From contig NKYR01000053.1 in assembly GCA_003184365.1 (NCBI GenBank), positions 124,001 to 188,000 of the forward strand: DNA of 64,000 bases, written 5' to 3'. A program made the position numbers and the translations under genes. Below, in pieces: positions 34,670 through 44,992 of this stretch; positions within the stretch are counted from its first letter, which is position 1; every line of letters begins with the position of its first letter. Under the pieces are notes generated by a model, which saw only the letters and a list, made by a program, of their open reading frames with translations, had not been told where the DNA came from and did not search any database. Source of the stretch: Evernia prunastri (lineage: Eukaryota > Ascomycota > Lecanoromycetes > Lecanorales > Parmeliaceae).

Positions 34670-36670
34670 ATTGATGACTGTATGTTCAATGTATGTTGGG
34701 AGGTGAAATCAAGGATTGTGTAGAGAATGATTCAGACACAATGGCAGTTAATGAAAGGATTAAAGTGAGAGAGAAAGAGCACAGTTGACGACGTGAAGCC
34801 CAATTATTGCGTGTTCGGGAAGGCCCAAATTCCCCTCCCCCCGCAATTGGGCTTAGCGGGGATGGTGTCATAGGTAGGCTTCATGGAGGCAGAAGAGGCC
34901 AGGGAGGTGAGAAGGTGGCACGGCAACATGTCGCATTAGATATACGGCTATGCATCGTGATGATCGCATTTCTCTTCAGCCTGAACTTCAGCTTGAAAGC
35001 AGAGTATGCCGTATCAGACGATTTCGATGAGTGGCCGGGATAATAAATAATCGAAATTTCGGAGAATACTCGTACGAACCAGCACTACAGCGGTACTCTA
35101 CTTATGTAATCAGCACTGCTCATGGCACCGGGAACTTGTTCTCGGTTAGGGACCCGGAAGAAAGATCAAACAACAGCGCAAAACCACATTTTTGTTCGTA
35201 CAACCACAACGATATCATTTATGGGCCTGAGGCCTACAGTACGGTAATCAGCTCATTATGAGGTATCTGCCCGTACCCATAATGAGTGGTTTACACGACT
35301 GTAGATCTCGAATTCAAGGACCCCCTGACAACAGCGCAATGTCACGTACTCTTTTCGACAGTCAGGCCATCAAAAGCCTTTCTATCGACTGAGTCATACT
35401 AGTCAACGATACGGATATCTATCGATCTCGTTCTCTCATAAGCCTATCATATTCAGCAAATACAGTCAACCTCTCGACGCGCTCGACAACAATAAGCCAC
35501 GTGTTATTTCAATCATTTCAGCAATCAAAGTCATTTCAGCAATCAACAGATCGTAACGTCTCTACACTGTCAGATCTCAACATCTAGACAATACACTTCT
35601 TATTCAGTCTCCGCAATATCGCAATATTCTTCAATTACCCCAAGAGAGCACGTTCTTTCTCCGTCATCGACTATCTTTTCAGCCTATAACGCGAGCGATC
35701 ATTCACTCTATCCTCTTTCGGAATGCCTCGATGTATACGGTGTCAAATCGTTCGACTTCGCTCTATCGAAACATCTTCGATATATTATACTACAGATGAT
35801 ATTCGGATCTTGAAGCTCGGTCTCGCCTATCGAGTAACAGACTATACTGAGAAGTAGTGACTCTCAGCAGTCGTCAGAGCAATCTCGTCTAGTGGGCTGG
35901 AATGGAAAAGAGTTGAAATTGAGATACTGTGCTTTGGGACCCCCGGGCTTAGAGGGGTCTCATCCCATACGGAACAATATATAGAAAATATCAAGAGTTT
36001 CGGGTCAAAAAACGAGATATGGTTCTTCACGAAAGGGGTCCGGCGACCGTAGGGTAGCCTCTTTCCATGATTTCAGTCAATTAGATTCGATAGATAGATT
36101 GCACATCTCGCATAGTTGACCCACTAAGGGTCTAACTTTAGGGTAGTATGAATAAATCAATCAATCAATCAAATCAATCAATCAATAGGGACCCGGAACA
36201 ATCGCTGACATTGACAAGCCATGGTGACTACTGCTGTCGCTCCCCACTCTCCGATATGCTACGGGTCTACCCCGCCAATCTTCCACAGCACTTGGCAAAA
36301 ATCCTTCCTCTTCATATTTAATCTCGTCGGCGACAAGGTGTCCATCTCAATGGACAATTCCCGCTTACGCCGTTACTGTCAGGGCCATCCTGGTCTCGAC
36401 ATCATTTTTCTTGGTGATAGCCCGACTCTGATGGAATTGCAGTGCAGTGCTTGATCTCGAGCTCAGCTACACCATGAGTGATTTTATTTTGTCTCAATGA
36501 TACTAACTATGAATACATTCCGTTGGGTATATATCTTGTGTGAGTCGGTCAAACGTGTACATGCAAGCCCCATCTTCCTCGCAAAACCAATCAATTGACT
36601 TGCACCTTGGGAACCACTCTTTCCTTCGAGCAACAGTACTTAAAAGCCTTACATTTTTCTTACAACCAAA
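34670..36670. other. Intergenic region with a probable retroelement insertion
   Basis: About 2 kb. The left 480 bp should carry the sulfhydrylase promoter. The middle (35160-36185) is listed as an insertion. From 36199 to 36670 there are short ORFs only, ahead of the 3' end of the secreted-protein gene. Confidence 0.5.
35160..36185 (+). mobile_element. Probable 5'-truncated non-LTR retroelement (or SINE-like) insertion
   Basis: A 13-bp direct repeat, TAGGGACCCGGAA, sits at 35147-35159 and again at 36186-36198. The stretch between ends in a simple repeat of CAAT/ATCAATC units (about 36150-36185) directly before the right copy. A short-repeat tail next to a target-site duplication is typical of LINE-like insertion. 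Upstream of the tail are GGGGTCCGGCGACCGTAGGG and GTTGACCCACTAAGGGTC, resembling structured 3' ends. No reverse transcriptase frame is visible, so it would be strongly truncated or non-autonomous. The right copy's first T may belong to the tail. Confidence 0.5.
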
Positions 36671-37705
36671 TCATGAGCTAGTGACATTCAAATCGTACGC
36701 AACAGGCAATACCAATGACGGTGATGAATTGGCCGCGATCATGCGCCCTCTACCGACCAACGTGTTGTCAATCTTAATCGTCATCTGCATCTCTCTCCAA
36801 TTATTATGCTCCCCTAGCATAGCAGCGGGAATATTTCCCAAAGCCCAAATGGCAACTTCATATGTCAACAAAGGGCTTCCTCTGCGTGGCGTTGTCGCTG
36901 CGCCATCGACCTGGAGCCAAATGTTGAAGTGAGCGGCAGTGGTGAAAGCGCGTACCGTCTCGTCCTTTGCTTTTGGAGCGATTTCAACAAAGACTGTGAA
37001 GAGGGTCATGAAGACGTCTCCTAACGGAAGCGGTTGGCCGGCCACGTTGATTTCGTTGGTGCAACGGCCGTCGTGGTAGATTGTGCTTAATGCCGAGCTT
37101 TGTGTTCCATTGGAGGCTGTGAAGCCTAGCAAGGTTGAGTTTGTGTTTGTTAGGACAGTGGTTAGGCTGTCGGTGTCGATGTTTCTATTATCGTTGTCTT
37201 TCTTGATGAAACGAATCTGGCCAACCATGGCTCCATCCCATAGGAGCTTGAATGTCAATTGGCGGTAAAAGTTGTTGGACAACATGTACCATATTGCGCT
37301 GTAGAGCCCCCAGACTGCATGCTTGAAAAGTAGCTTGCTTGTTGGTTCCAAAGTGGGTCCGTCAAGATCAATTCTGAACCAAGGATGATCGAAAGCCCAA
37401 GGTACGGTCTCCGCATTAAAGTCATGGACTGCGAGGAATTGGAAACATTGAACTGCATGGAGAAGAACTTGAGTCTTTGCCTTCTCCCGAGTAGGACCAA
37501 GCCACCCTCCGGCAATACTTGGTTGAATAGTGAAGCTGCTGGGGACAACCGATCCTAGGACAGTATTGTCGAGAGTATCCCTTGAACCGTTGCCACCTCG
37601 AGAGGTGAAGTGATTTGCGGAAGAAGCTGAGCTTTCCGTAGCCCTGATGGCCCGGGTGGTCAACGGCGAGAGAAGTATCAAGAGACACTGAATGGAAAGC
37701 TGCAT
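36671..37705 (-). CDS. Secreted protein of unknown function, 344 aa
   Basis: A single exon. The start at 37705 gives MQLSIQCLLILLSPLTTRAI, a good signal peptide; an in-frame extension upstream is basic and not signal-like. The mature part begins with a Ser-rich, glycosylation-prone stretch and then a globular region with WLGPTREKAKTQVLLHAVQC, VHDFNAETVPWAFDHPWFRI, LLFKHAVWGLYSAIWYMLS, then FKLLWDGAMVGQI and FTVFVEIAPKAKDETVRAF. The aromatic-rich blocks look conserved and folded. I recall related proteins only as unnamed fungal secreted proteins, and no catalytic motif is evident. Several N-x-S/T sites support passage through the secretory route. Confidence 0.75.
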   Translation of the reverse strand: MQLSIQCLLILLSPLTTRAIRATESSASSANHFTSRGGNGSRDTLDNTVLGSVVPSSFTIQPSIAGGWLGPTREKAKTQVLLHAVQCFQFLAVHDFNAETVPWAFDHPWFRIDLDGPTLEPTSKLLFKHAVWGLYSAIWYMLSNNFYRQLTFKLLWDGAMVGQIRFIKKDNDNRNIDTDSLTTVLTNTNSTLLGFTASNGTQSSALSTIYHDGRCTNEINVAGQPLPLGDVFMTLFTVFVEIAPKAKDETVRAFTTAAHFNIWLQVDGAATTPRRGSPLLTYEVAIWALGNIPAAMLGEHNNWREMQMTIKIDNTLVGRGRMIAANSSPSLVLPVAYDLNVTSS

Positions 37706-38499
37706 GACGAAATATATCCCACGAAATCTTCCGCGAAGAAAGCGGGCTTTTGTCTCTATAAGGTAGGCTCGAGGGGCAAGACAGCTACAGGTTGTTGATG
37801 AAGGGCTGTTCGCGTATCGAATCTCTTTTCGCAAGATACGATGACACATTTGCTTTGCGCTTCGAAGTCTTCAGGAACGAGCGCCAAGATCGCATAAGCG
37901 GATACACGTCTTGTGGAACAAACTTTGTGGAGAATTATAGCCGATTGGGGTAAAAGCTAGGGCGAGGATCTGCACACCTATGTCTTGTCAGTTGTGTCTT
38001 GTCGGTTGTCGAGGATGTCTTGCTACAGAGTCGTGTTGATGCATATACCTTGTCACGATGATGGAGGGGATCGTCTTAAGATTTGAATGTGGACGTGTTG
38101 AACGAGAGATGTCCCTTCTGGAATATGCAGTTGTGTATTGCTGTGCTGCACCACAAGAAGCACGTTTCTGTTGGCTTGTTTTGCCAATGATTCCACTCCG
38201 GAGACTGTCTTTCCGAGGTTTACTCTTCTGCTGGCCGCAATCATCCCTGGTCTCTGTTTTCTACCTTCGCGACGAGGCTTTTGCGATCCATCGCTAGAGT
38301 GGGATAAGTCGACAAATGCATACTTTCTGCCGGTGTCAGACACGGGCCTGATACTGTCAAAGGGTATAAACCATGTTGAGTAGTTTGAGGCGAAGGTTGG
38401 ACGGCTTTGAAAACCTAGTGATTATATAGCTATATCAAACATGATCGAGACTAGCTTACAAGCTCGCAAGATGCTTTCATGCATCGTAGAACGAAGTGT
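37706..38499. other. Intergenic, no supported gene
   Basis: About 790 bp between two leftward genes. Short ORFs on both strands near 38053-38383 have no family signal. It should include the promoter of the secreted-protein gene. Confidence 0.5.
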
Positions 38500-41247
38500 T
38501 CACACAGCCTTCGCTTTCTCATCCTCATCATTATCAAGACGTTTCAGTATCCCTCCCAGCAAAATCTTTTCGTACAATCGATCCTCATCACCATCAACCC
38601 AGGGTACGGTGTCTACCATCTGTTACAGTCATCATCAGCGTTGCCATCTTGATGGAGTGAGCCAACTTACGTCTCTATCCAGATTATACTTCTTTTGCAA
38701 ATCATTATCCAAGCTGTCCAGGAAAGCCTTGGCTCCTTTCTCATCACCAATCTGTACAAACTGTATACCCACTTGAAGAGGAGGCGCATCCTGTTCTGCC
38801 AAGATTTTGGCGTACTTCACAATCACACCCTCTACGTCCTGACCCGGAGAAGGTGCGCCGTCTGTGATGACGATGAGATTCAGGCCTTTGATGCGCGTAT
38901 TATGCTTGTATTTGTGAACATATTCGTTCAACTCCAGTTCCAGAGTATCGGCAGTGGGCGTTTCTCCTTCCGGATCCAGCTTGTCGAAAAGACTCATGAC
39001 TTTTTGGGCCGAGTCCAGATTCAACCTCTCCTCATCCTCGGTACAGTCGTTGAAAAAGCGGACATCTACCCCGTCCTTATCGTACATGACCGCAATCGAT
39101 GCAACCTCGGCCATGACTTGTTGTGTTATTTTCCACCCCCGTCCATACATGGAGGCTGAGTCGTCGACGAGGAAACGCGTGTCGTAGCCTCTGAGTTTGG
39201 CAAATACTCGTTCTACATTTGGAGGGCGAGCCTTGAACGGCTGCGCAGGCCTTTTTTCTAAGGTCTTGCGTATAACGTCCAAGGCGAAGTTGAGCGGATT
39301 GCCCTTTCCAAGCGGTCTTGCAACGCCTAGGGGATCTGCATCAAGTTCGAATGAAGGTTTTGTCGGTGCTGTATCATGACGTGAACTATTCTGGTACTTA
39401 GCGGACATCCAGGTTTCCTTGAAAAAGGCACATTCTATGCTCCACTCTTTTCGAATCATATCAAACTCCTGTGAGATCTTTGAGACCTCATTGGCTCTGA
39501 CATCGAGGTTTTTGTAAGAATGCGGTTTTGCCACGTGGTTCTTAGGTAGGATATTGGTAATATTCGAAGGCTCGAAAGGTTTAGGCAATGCAAAGAAAAA
39601 GCACGCTTGAATTGGATTGTGGAAATTTTGCTCGCCAAATCCAAAGTTGATGGTATTGATGACGAGCTGTTGGATCAAGAATCCGCCTACTCCATGACCA
39701 ATAAGAATCAAAGGTCGCCTCGGGGTTTGGGTGCGAAGACTCCTCAGAGCTTGATCCAGTTCTGCATAGGCATTACTGACTTCACGTTGCGGGTCATACC
39801 AAGCAGATGCATCCCATCCATAAGTCATGACACGTGGGAAAATGCAGACATCTTCCAGCTCTTTGGGCAGACTTTCACGAGCCCAAGAGGTCTCACCAAG
39901 TGACTCTGCTTCATGAACGGCAAAGCTATTAATGGGATGGCCGTATGCCCCATGAAGAAGGACAACGTCAGCTGTTGGCTCGCTGTCAGGACCTTTGGTA
40001 GATGAATAAATACAGGTCAACCCCTCGAACTTATAGTCCATCGTAAGCTGCCGCCCAGCATGCTGGTGCCATTTGTCCTTCCTCGGATGAATAATTAGGT
40101 CATTAATTTTCATTGCCCGCTCAACAACATCGACGTCGGTGAATGTGATGATAGTGCCAAGAAAAGTCGAGCCCGACAAAATTCTGGGACCAATCTGCAG
40201 GATAGAAGAGTTTTCGATAGTGCGATCTTCGAACCAGCGCTTGATGTCTAGATCGTCCGTTGAGGTTGGCAGATTCAGAATTCGTAGATTTGGTGACTCG
40301 ATTTTCACTTTCCCCACCTTTGACCTTGACGGTAAAGGTGAGTAACCTTGTACTCGCGACTGGGGCGTGGGCTCTGTGCGCGTTGTTTGCAACCTAGGTC
40401 GCTGACGAGGATGCAGCAGTGGTGTTAGATCTGTTGCAGGGCAGTCATGATCGGTTAAGCGGGTCAATTTAGGCGTGAAATCGAGATCTCGTTCCCACAC
40501 AATGAAGGCATGATCGAGTGATTGCGCGGAGAGTGTCTCCTGTTTTGACCAGTACCTATCTGCGCAGCGCTCAAGCTCCCGTGTCAACGTGCTTGTGAAC
40601 GAGTTTCGAGCCACGCCGGCGGCTTCGCTCTCTTTAGTAGATGCACCTAGCATCCAGTTGTCGCCGATGCCACAATTCCTAGCTGCGAGAGTTGCGAAGC
40701 AGCAGTCCAAAATGAGAAGCACGTCTGCTCGCGATCCGAGTAACAGACTTTGAACGTTATGCCAATTCAGCCAAGGCGAGTCATAGTGAGGCTTTCCAGA
40801 CCAGATGCATTCTTGAGCATTTCCTCCAGCGTGCCCAGCGTAATACAGGATTAATAGGTCGCTTTCAGTTGCACCTTTGCGAAAGTCCAGGAGACGACGT
40901 ACGAGCGCTCCTTCTGGGTCATCATTCGGGATGCTGTAGCGTTGTGTGTAGAAGTTGTATCCTTTGGGATAGTCGGAGCTCAATACTGCCTCTAATTTCT
41001 CGACCTCTTCATCCACGCCAAGGTTTTCATCCTCCCACTGTACAAGCAGTACTCGGACATCATGATGTTTGGACAATGGCCATCCTTGGCGCCATCTCCG
41101 ACCGGAGCTATCCACTCGTTCTTGTATGTCTTCCTCTTCTTGCCCCGCCCTTGTGCTTCCACGGCCAGCTTCCAGTGGGTCGGTGACCTGTCTACGCCCT
41201 GAAAACCCTCGGAAGGTTCCATGGTGGACGTGTGGAGACTCCATCAT
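38500..41247 (-). CDS. Caspase-like, alpha/beta-hydrolase and von Willebrand A domain fusion protein
   Basis: Two exons, complement(join(38500..38619,38671..41247)), give 898 aa. Domains in order: (1) caspase-like (C14) domain, about 62-250, with LLILYYAGHAGG (His139) and ADVLLILDCCFA (Cys182/183), the His/Cys dyad of metacaspase-type proteases; (2) an RRM-like fold, about 318-400 (LRILNLPTSTDDLDIKRWFE, then GTIITFTDVDVVERAMK); (3) a PGAP1-like alpha/beta hydrolase, about 405-620, with YKFEGLTCIYSS, DVVLLHGAYGHPINSF, VMTYGWDASAW and RPLILIGHGVGGFLIQQL, where the usual GHSLGG serine is Gly519; (4) a vWA domain, about 685-898, with the MIDAS DDSASM (D695, S697, S699), a GETPT threonine loop and VITDGAPS. 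The 51-nt intron adds a conserved vWA C-terminus (MVDTVPWVDGDED...). The first ATG in frame is 41247; the frame is open upstream but has no ATG. Role is inferred: a conflict, cell-death or signalling effector. Confidence 0.88.
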
Positions 41248-43840
41248 TACCCGCGGATATGTCAGATGCGAGACCCTTTTGATCGACGTGCGGTCTAGCT
41301 TATGTCCCTTGAGAGTATTGTGACAATTGACAATGTCTGCAACGAGAGCTCTCAGATCTCGACAGACGCTGAGACAGCGCGGAGACGCCCCCAGCGCCTT
41401 ATCCAAGGCAATATATATATTAAATTGAGTGTACTAGATACTCAGCTTTTGGGGAGAGCGTGTCGATCCGTATATAGTAGTTTCTAGGACCATGACCGTC
41501 GAGGACGTGAGCTAGCGGATTCGTAGAAGCTCGGAGTGCAGACATCTCGGATCGGAGAGCCAAATCCATTCGGCCAATCAGCTTTGATCAGGCTGAGCCG
41601 CACGTCTGTATCGATGTCAGCAAATCTAGAATGTACAACACCACACTATCGATTCTTAGATGGCAATTTTCCACAACCGATGAAGCCGACCGAGACCCTG
41701 CTATCTCTACGGATGTCACTGCATCGTTCCTGCGTCGCTGCCACTCGCTTCCGATTTTGACGTCCTCGGACATATGTAGGTACTGCCATTTTGAACCAGT
41801 GAAGGCAACACGAAACCTGGGCACTCAGCCCGTGCATGCGAATATTGGCTCGACGTTGGCCTCCTGCCAAAGCGTTGCGCAGCCAAGCCGCATAATGGCA
41901 ACCCGTCAGCACGGAAGGCATCCCATGATTATTGCTCCATGTCTAATCCAACGCTTTACTTCTTTGAGATGGATATCAGAAGGAGTCTATATGGTGCTGC
42001 TGCTGCTCCGGCTAGGCTAAAGCAATGGTCTTTCTCCCACGGAAATTCAGTCACTTTGGCCTCTGTGTTTGAAGAGTGGTCTAAACAATGAACAACAGCC
42101 GTTGTCGATGTAAGCTTGGAATGTACTCTACCATACAGTATAATGACAAGCTTCCAAGCGCTTCCTTTCCCTGCACTCCAACTGTGAACAAATACATCCA
42201 TGTTAGCTTGAACTTTGGAATGTTGTAAAACTCCACGCGCTTATAAGGCGACAGTAGGACAGATTGACCTTCCGTGCTCTTCCGGACTGATCGTGGTCCT
42301 ACTGGTCGAAATATATTTGGTTAATTGAAAGATGAGATTTGCTTAGATCGTTATTGAGTCTATTGATTATCACTCTGCCATGAACGAAGTACCAATGCCA
42401 ATGTGGGGCCCCATTTACCCAGGGTTTCAGCTTAAAAGTACCTAAGGGTACGCTATCCGACGATTTTCGATACTGGCGGAGTGAACAATATGCCTACAGT
42501 AAATAGATACAATGTTAATATACCTACAGTAGCATGTTTCGGAGGCTAAGTTACTGTAATCATGAATCATAAACAAACGGCGAAATAATACTGTAGTTAA
42601 TATGTAATCAGGATTGCTTGCATAGAGTTCAGTGGAGCACTGTCCGGTCCGGATCAAAATCATGATTGCCACCACAATTCTGCCTATCTGACCCCTTTTC
42701 CAAGATCCAGCATTTCTACCAAGGCACTTGACCCTTCTCGGCACGTATTGGACCGCAGAGATCCACCGCATTCTCTCAAGCTACACTCCATTAGGGTTCT
42801 GAGTACTGTTCCTGTTGAAGGTCGTGGCGGAGAAAGACGTCCGAACCGTTCGCGGCCCTTTCTCGTACCTCTTTTGTATCGAAAACGATGCGTCTTTAGC
42901 TTTAGATGATTGAAGCATGGTAAAGGTACCGGCCCAGCCTGAGCATAACACGCGACAATCTCTTTCTGAGAATGACATACTTTGCTGGTCACAAGAGACG
43001 ATCCCAACGAAAGGCAGGCACAACTGATCACGTTTGCAAGAACAAGTGATATCTACGCCAATAATTCGAAGAAGAATCCCACAGGAAGACCAAGAACGCT
43101 GTACGATTTCATGCCTGAGTAGGTAAGACCAGGGACCGTCCGTATGATAGGAGCATACGGAGGATAAGAAAAAATCATACCACACCTTCAGTGATGACAG
43201 TGCAGTGCTCATGCTGGATCTCAATGAGGAGTTCAGAGCGAGGCAACGTTGCCAGCAATCGCATCAGTCACAGGCCTCCAATCCTTGATTGGTGATCGAT
43301 TCGACCGAAAGACCAGGCAATAAGGTTCTTTTGCAGGCCGTCGATTATCGAAGCGCCTTGGAGATGAAGCTCCCCTAGCCAAAGACTTGGCTTACCTGGA
43401 GGAGAAAGGAGATAGTACACGAAATATCGCAAAGGCTTGGACCAAAAATAACCATCAGAATTCTGAAACATGGCGCTAAAAGGAGGGGGCCAATCAGATG
43501 CCTCCAAATTGGCCAAGCAATCTCCTCCGAAAATAAAGACATTATCGTCGGCTGTCGCCCAGTCCTCGTACACAACAACACCTTTTGTCTTTCTCTCTTT
43601 CTTTCTCATGCATATGTTCAATCATTCACTCATTCACTCTTCTTTTCATATAGCTCCACGCTCCTTATAGCTTAACAGAAATTATTTGCGTATATCCTTT
43701 GACAGGATCTCATTCTCGCTCTTTGATCTCTTCAGACAATCAAGACACTCACTTGTCCAACGAAACCGCTAACCCCACATTCCAACTCCACATACTACCG
43801 ATCGCAAGCCACGCGAAACCACGGTCCACGACCCGCCACC
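41248..43840. other. Long intergenic stretch, 2.6 kb, no supported gene
   Basis: This region lies upstream of both flanking divergent genes. Minus-strand ORFs at 42781-43224 (147 codons) and 43268-43621 (117 codons) have plausible amino-acid make-up, but I find no family, signal peptide or splice chain linking them. They may be remnants of a decayed gene. An AT-rich TATATATATTA tract at 41410-41425 lies just upstream of the caspase-like gene's open frame. The final 150 bp before 43841 hold a pyrimidine-rich leader. Confidence 0.45.
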
Positions 43841-44530
43841 ATGTTTAACCTGAACCTTCCTCTCCGCATCCTTCAACTCATCCTTGCTATCATCGCCCTC
43901 GGCTTGAATGGCTACGGTACAGCACTCACCTTCCTCCCTTCCAGACCAAACCCTTCAAAGAAAGAAGAAAGCTAACAAACCTTCCTCCCCCCATCAGTAA
44001 CATCCTGGTACCTCCACCACACCCGCCCCTCCACCACCCCCTCCTCGCCCCCCTACCTCGTCTTCGTCGGAACCTTCACCCTCCTCGCCCTCCCCTACCT
44101 CGCCCTCAACCCCGTCCTCGCCGGCGGCGGCGGCGGCGGCACCAAGCCCAGCGGCCGCTTCTTCAACAAATGGGTCGTCCTCGCCCTCGACGCCCTGACC
44201 GGCCTGCTCTGGTTCGCCGGCTTCCTGGCCCTGGCCCAGTTCCACCGGCACTTGATCCTGTGCGGGCCGTGCGATGTCATGGTCGGGGGCGTGGTGGTCG
44301 GTGCTCTCGCTTGGTAAGACCCCCCTTTTTGGAATTCCGTGTTGTTGGCGGGGGAAAGTGGGAGGGGGGGGTTATCGGGGAAGGGAGAAGACGACGCTAA
44401 CGTTAGACACAGGGCGACTTTCCTCACGACCGCGATCCTGGCCTCGCTCCACATCATGCGCACGCGCCGCGGTCCCAGCGAGCAGACCCACGCCGGCTGG
44501 GTGGGCAAGCGGGAATCCGTGCAGATCTAG
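43841..44530 (+). CDS. Small four-helix membrane protein, MARVEL-like
   Basis: Three exons, join(43841..43916,43998..44313,44413..44530), give 169 aa. Four hydrophobic helices are visible: RILQLILAIIALGLNGYG; then YLVFVGTFTLLALPYLALNP; then WVVLALDALTGLLWFAGFLA; then the helix spliced across intron 2 (VVVGALAWATFLTTAILAS). A loop between helices 2 and 3 carries a run of six Gly. The layout matches fungal MARVEL-domain proteins (Nce102-like group), which organise plasma-membrane domains. That role is inferred from topology only. Codon use is extremely GC-rich compared with the AT-rich flanks. Introns are 81 and 99 nt, with frame kept by GTACAG and GTAAGA donors. Confidence 0.78.
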
Positions 44531-44992
44531 TGCGGAAGCAGTGGGTTTTCACACTCGCCCAAGGGTAGTGAGAGCGGCGGTGTGTGTGTTAGGACATTCG
44601 AATGGTTTGTGCATGGAGCGCTCAGTCAATGGACCCTTCGTGTGGCTGTGGGGGAATCAGGAGTGTGAAATCGATGCACGTGTGTAATCAGGCTCTTCAT
44701 TCTACCGACCGCGTCCTGTTCGCTAGCGAAGAAAAGTGTTGGAAAGGAACGGTTATGATGTGCGCAATGTCTTCTGCCAGAGGGGGGAAATGTCGAGCTC
44801 GGTATCGGGAGCGCAGGCGGTTTTACGATCATTTAGAAATAATGAATCCACGAAGCGTTTTTTGTGCAAATCAAATCTGGCCAAAATAGAGTGCCATTCT
44901 CCCAATTCTATTTACAAGTAATCCAAGGACAGGCAATGCTGGGTATGCATGGCTGAGCCTGCTCCAATATCATCTATTGCCGATCGTGACTC
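44531..44992. other. Convergent 3' flank region
   Basis: About 460 bp between the ends of two convergent genes. A 95-codon plus-strand ORF has no family signal. I see no repeat or RNA gene. Confidence 0.5.

Noticed and set aside
41248..41406. Upstream extension of the caspase-like gene to 41406
   Set aside because: The extension begins with TTG, not ATG. The first ATG in frame is at 41247. An extra 5' exon cannot be excluded, but I see no splice signal for it.
42781..43621. Two minus-strand ORFs of 147 and 117 codons in the 2.6-kb gap
   Set aside because: Plausible composition, but no conserved motif, no signal peptide and no in-phase splice chain. Left as possible remnants.
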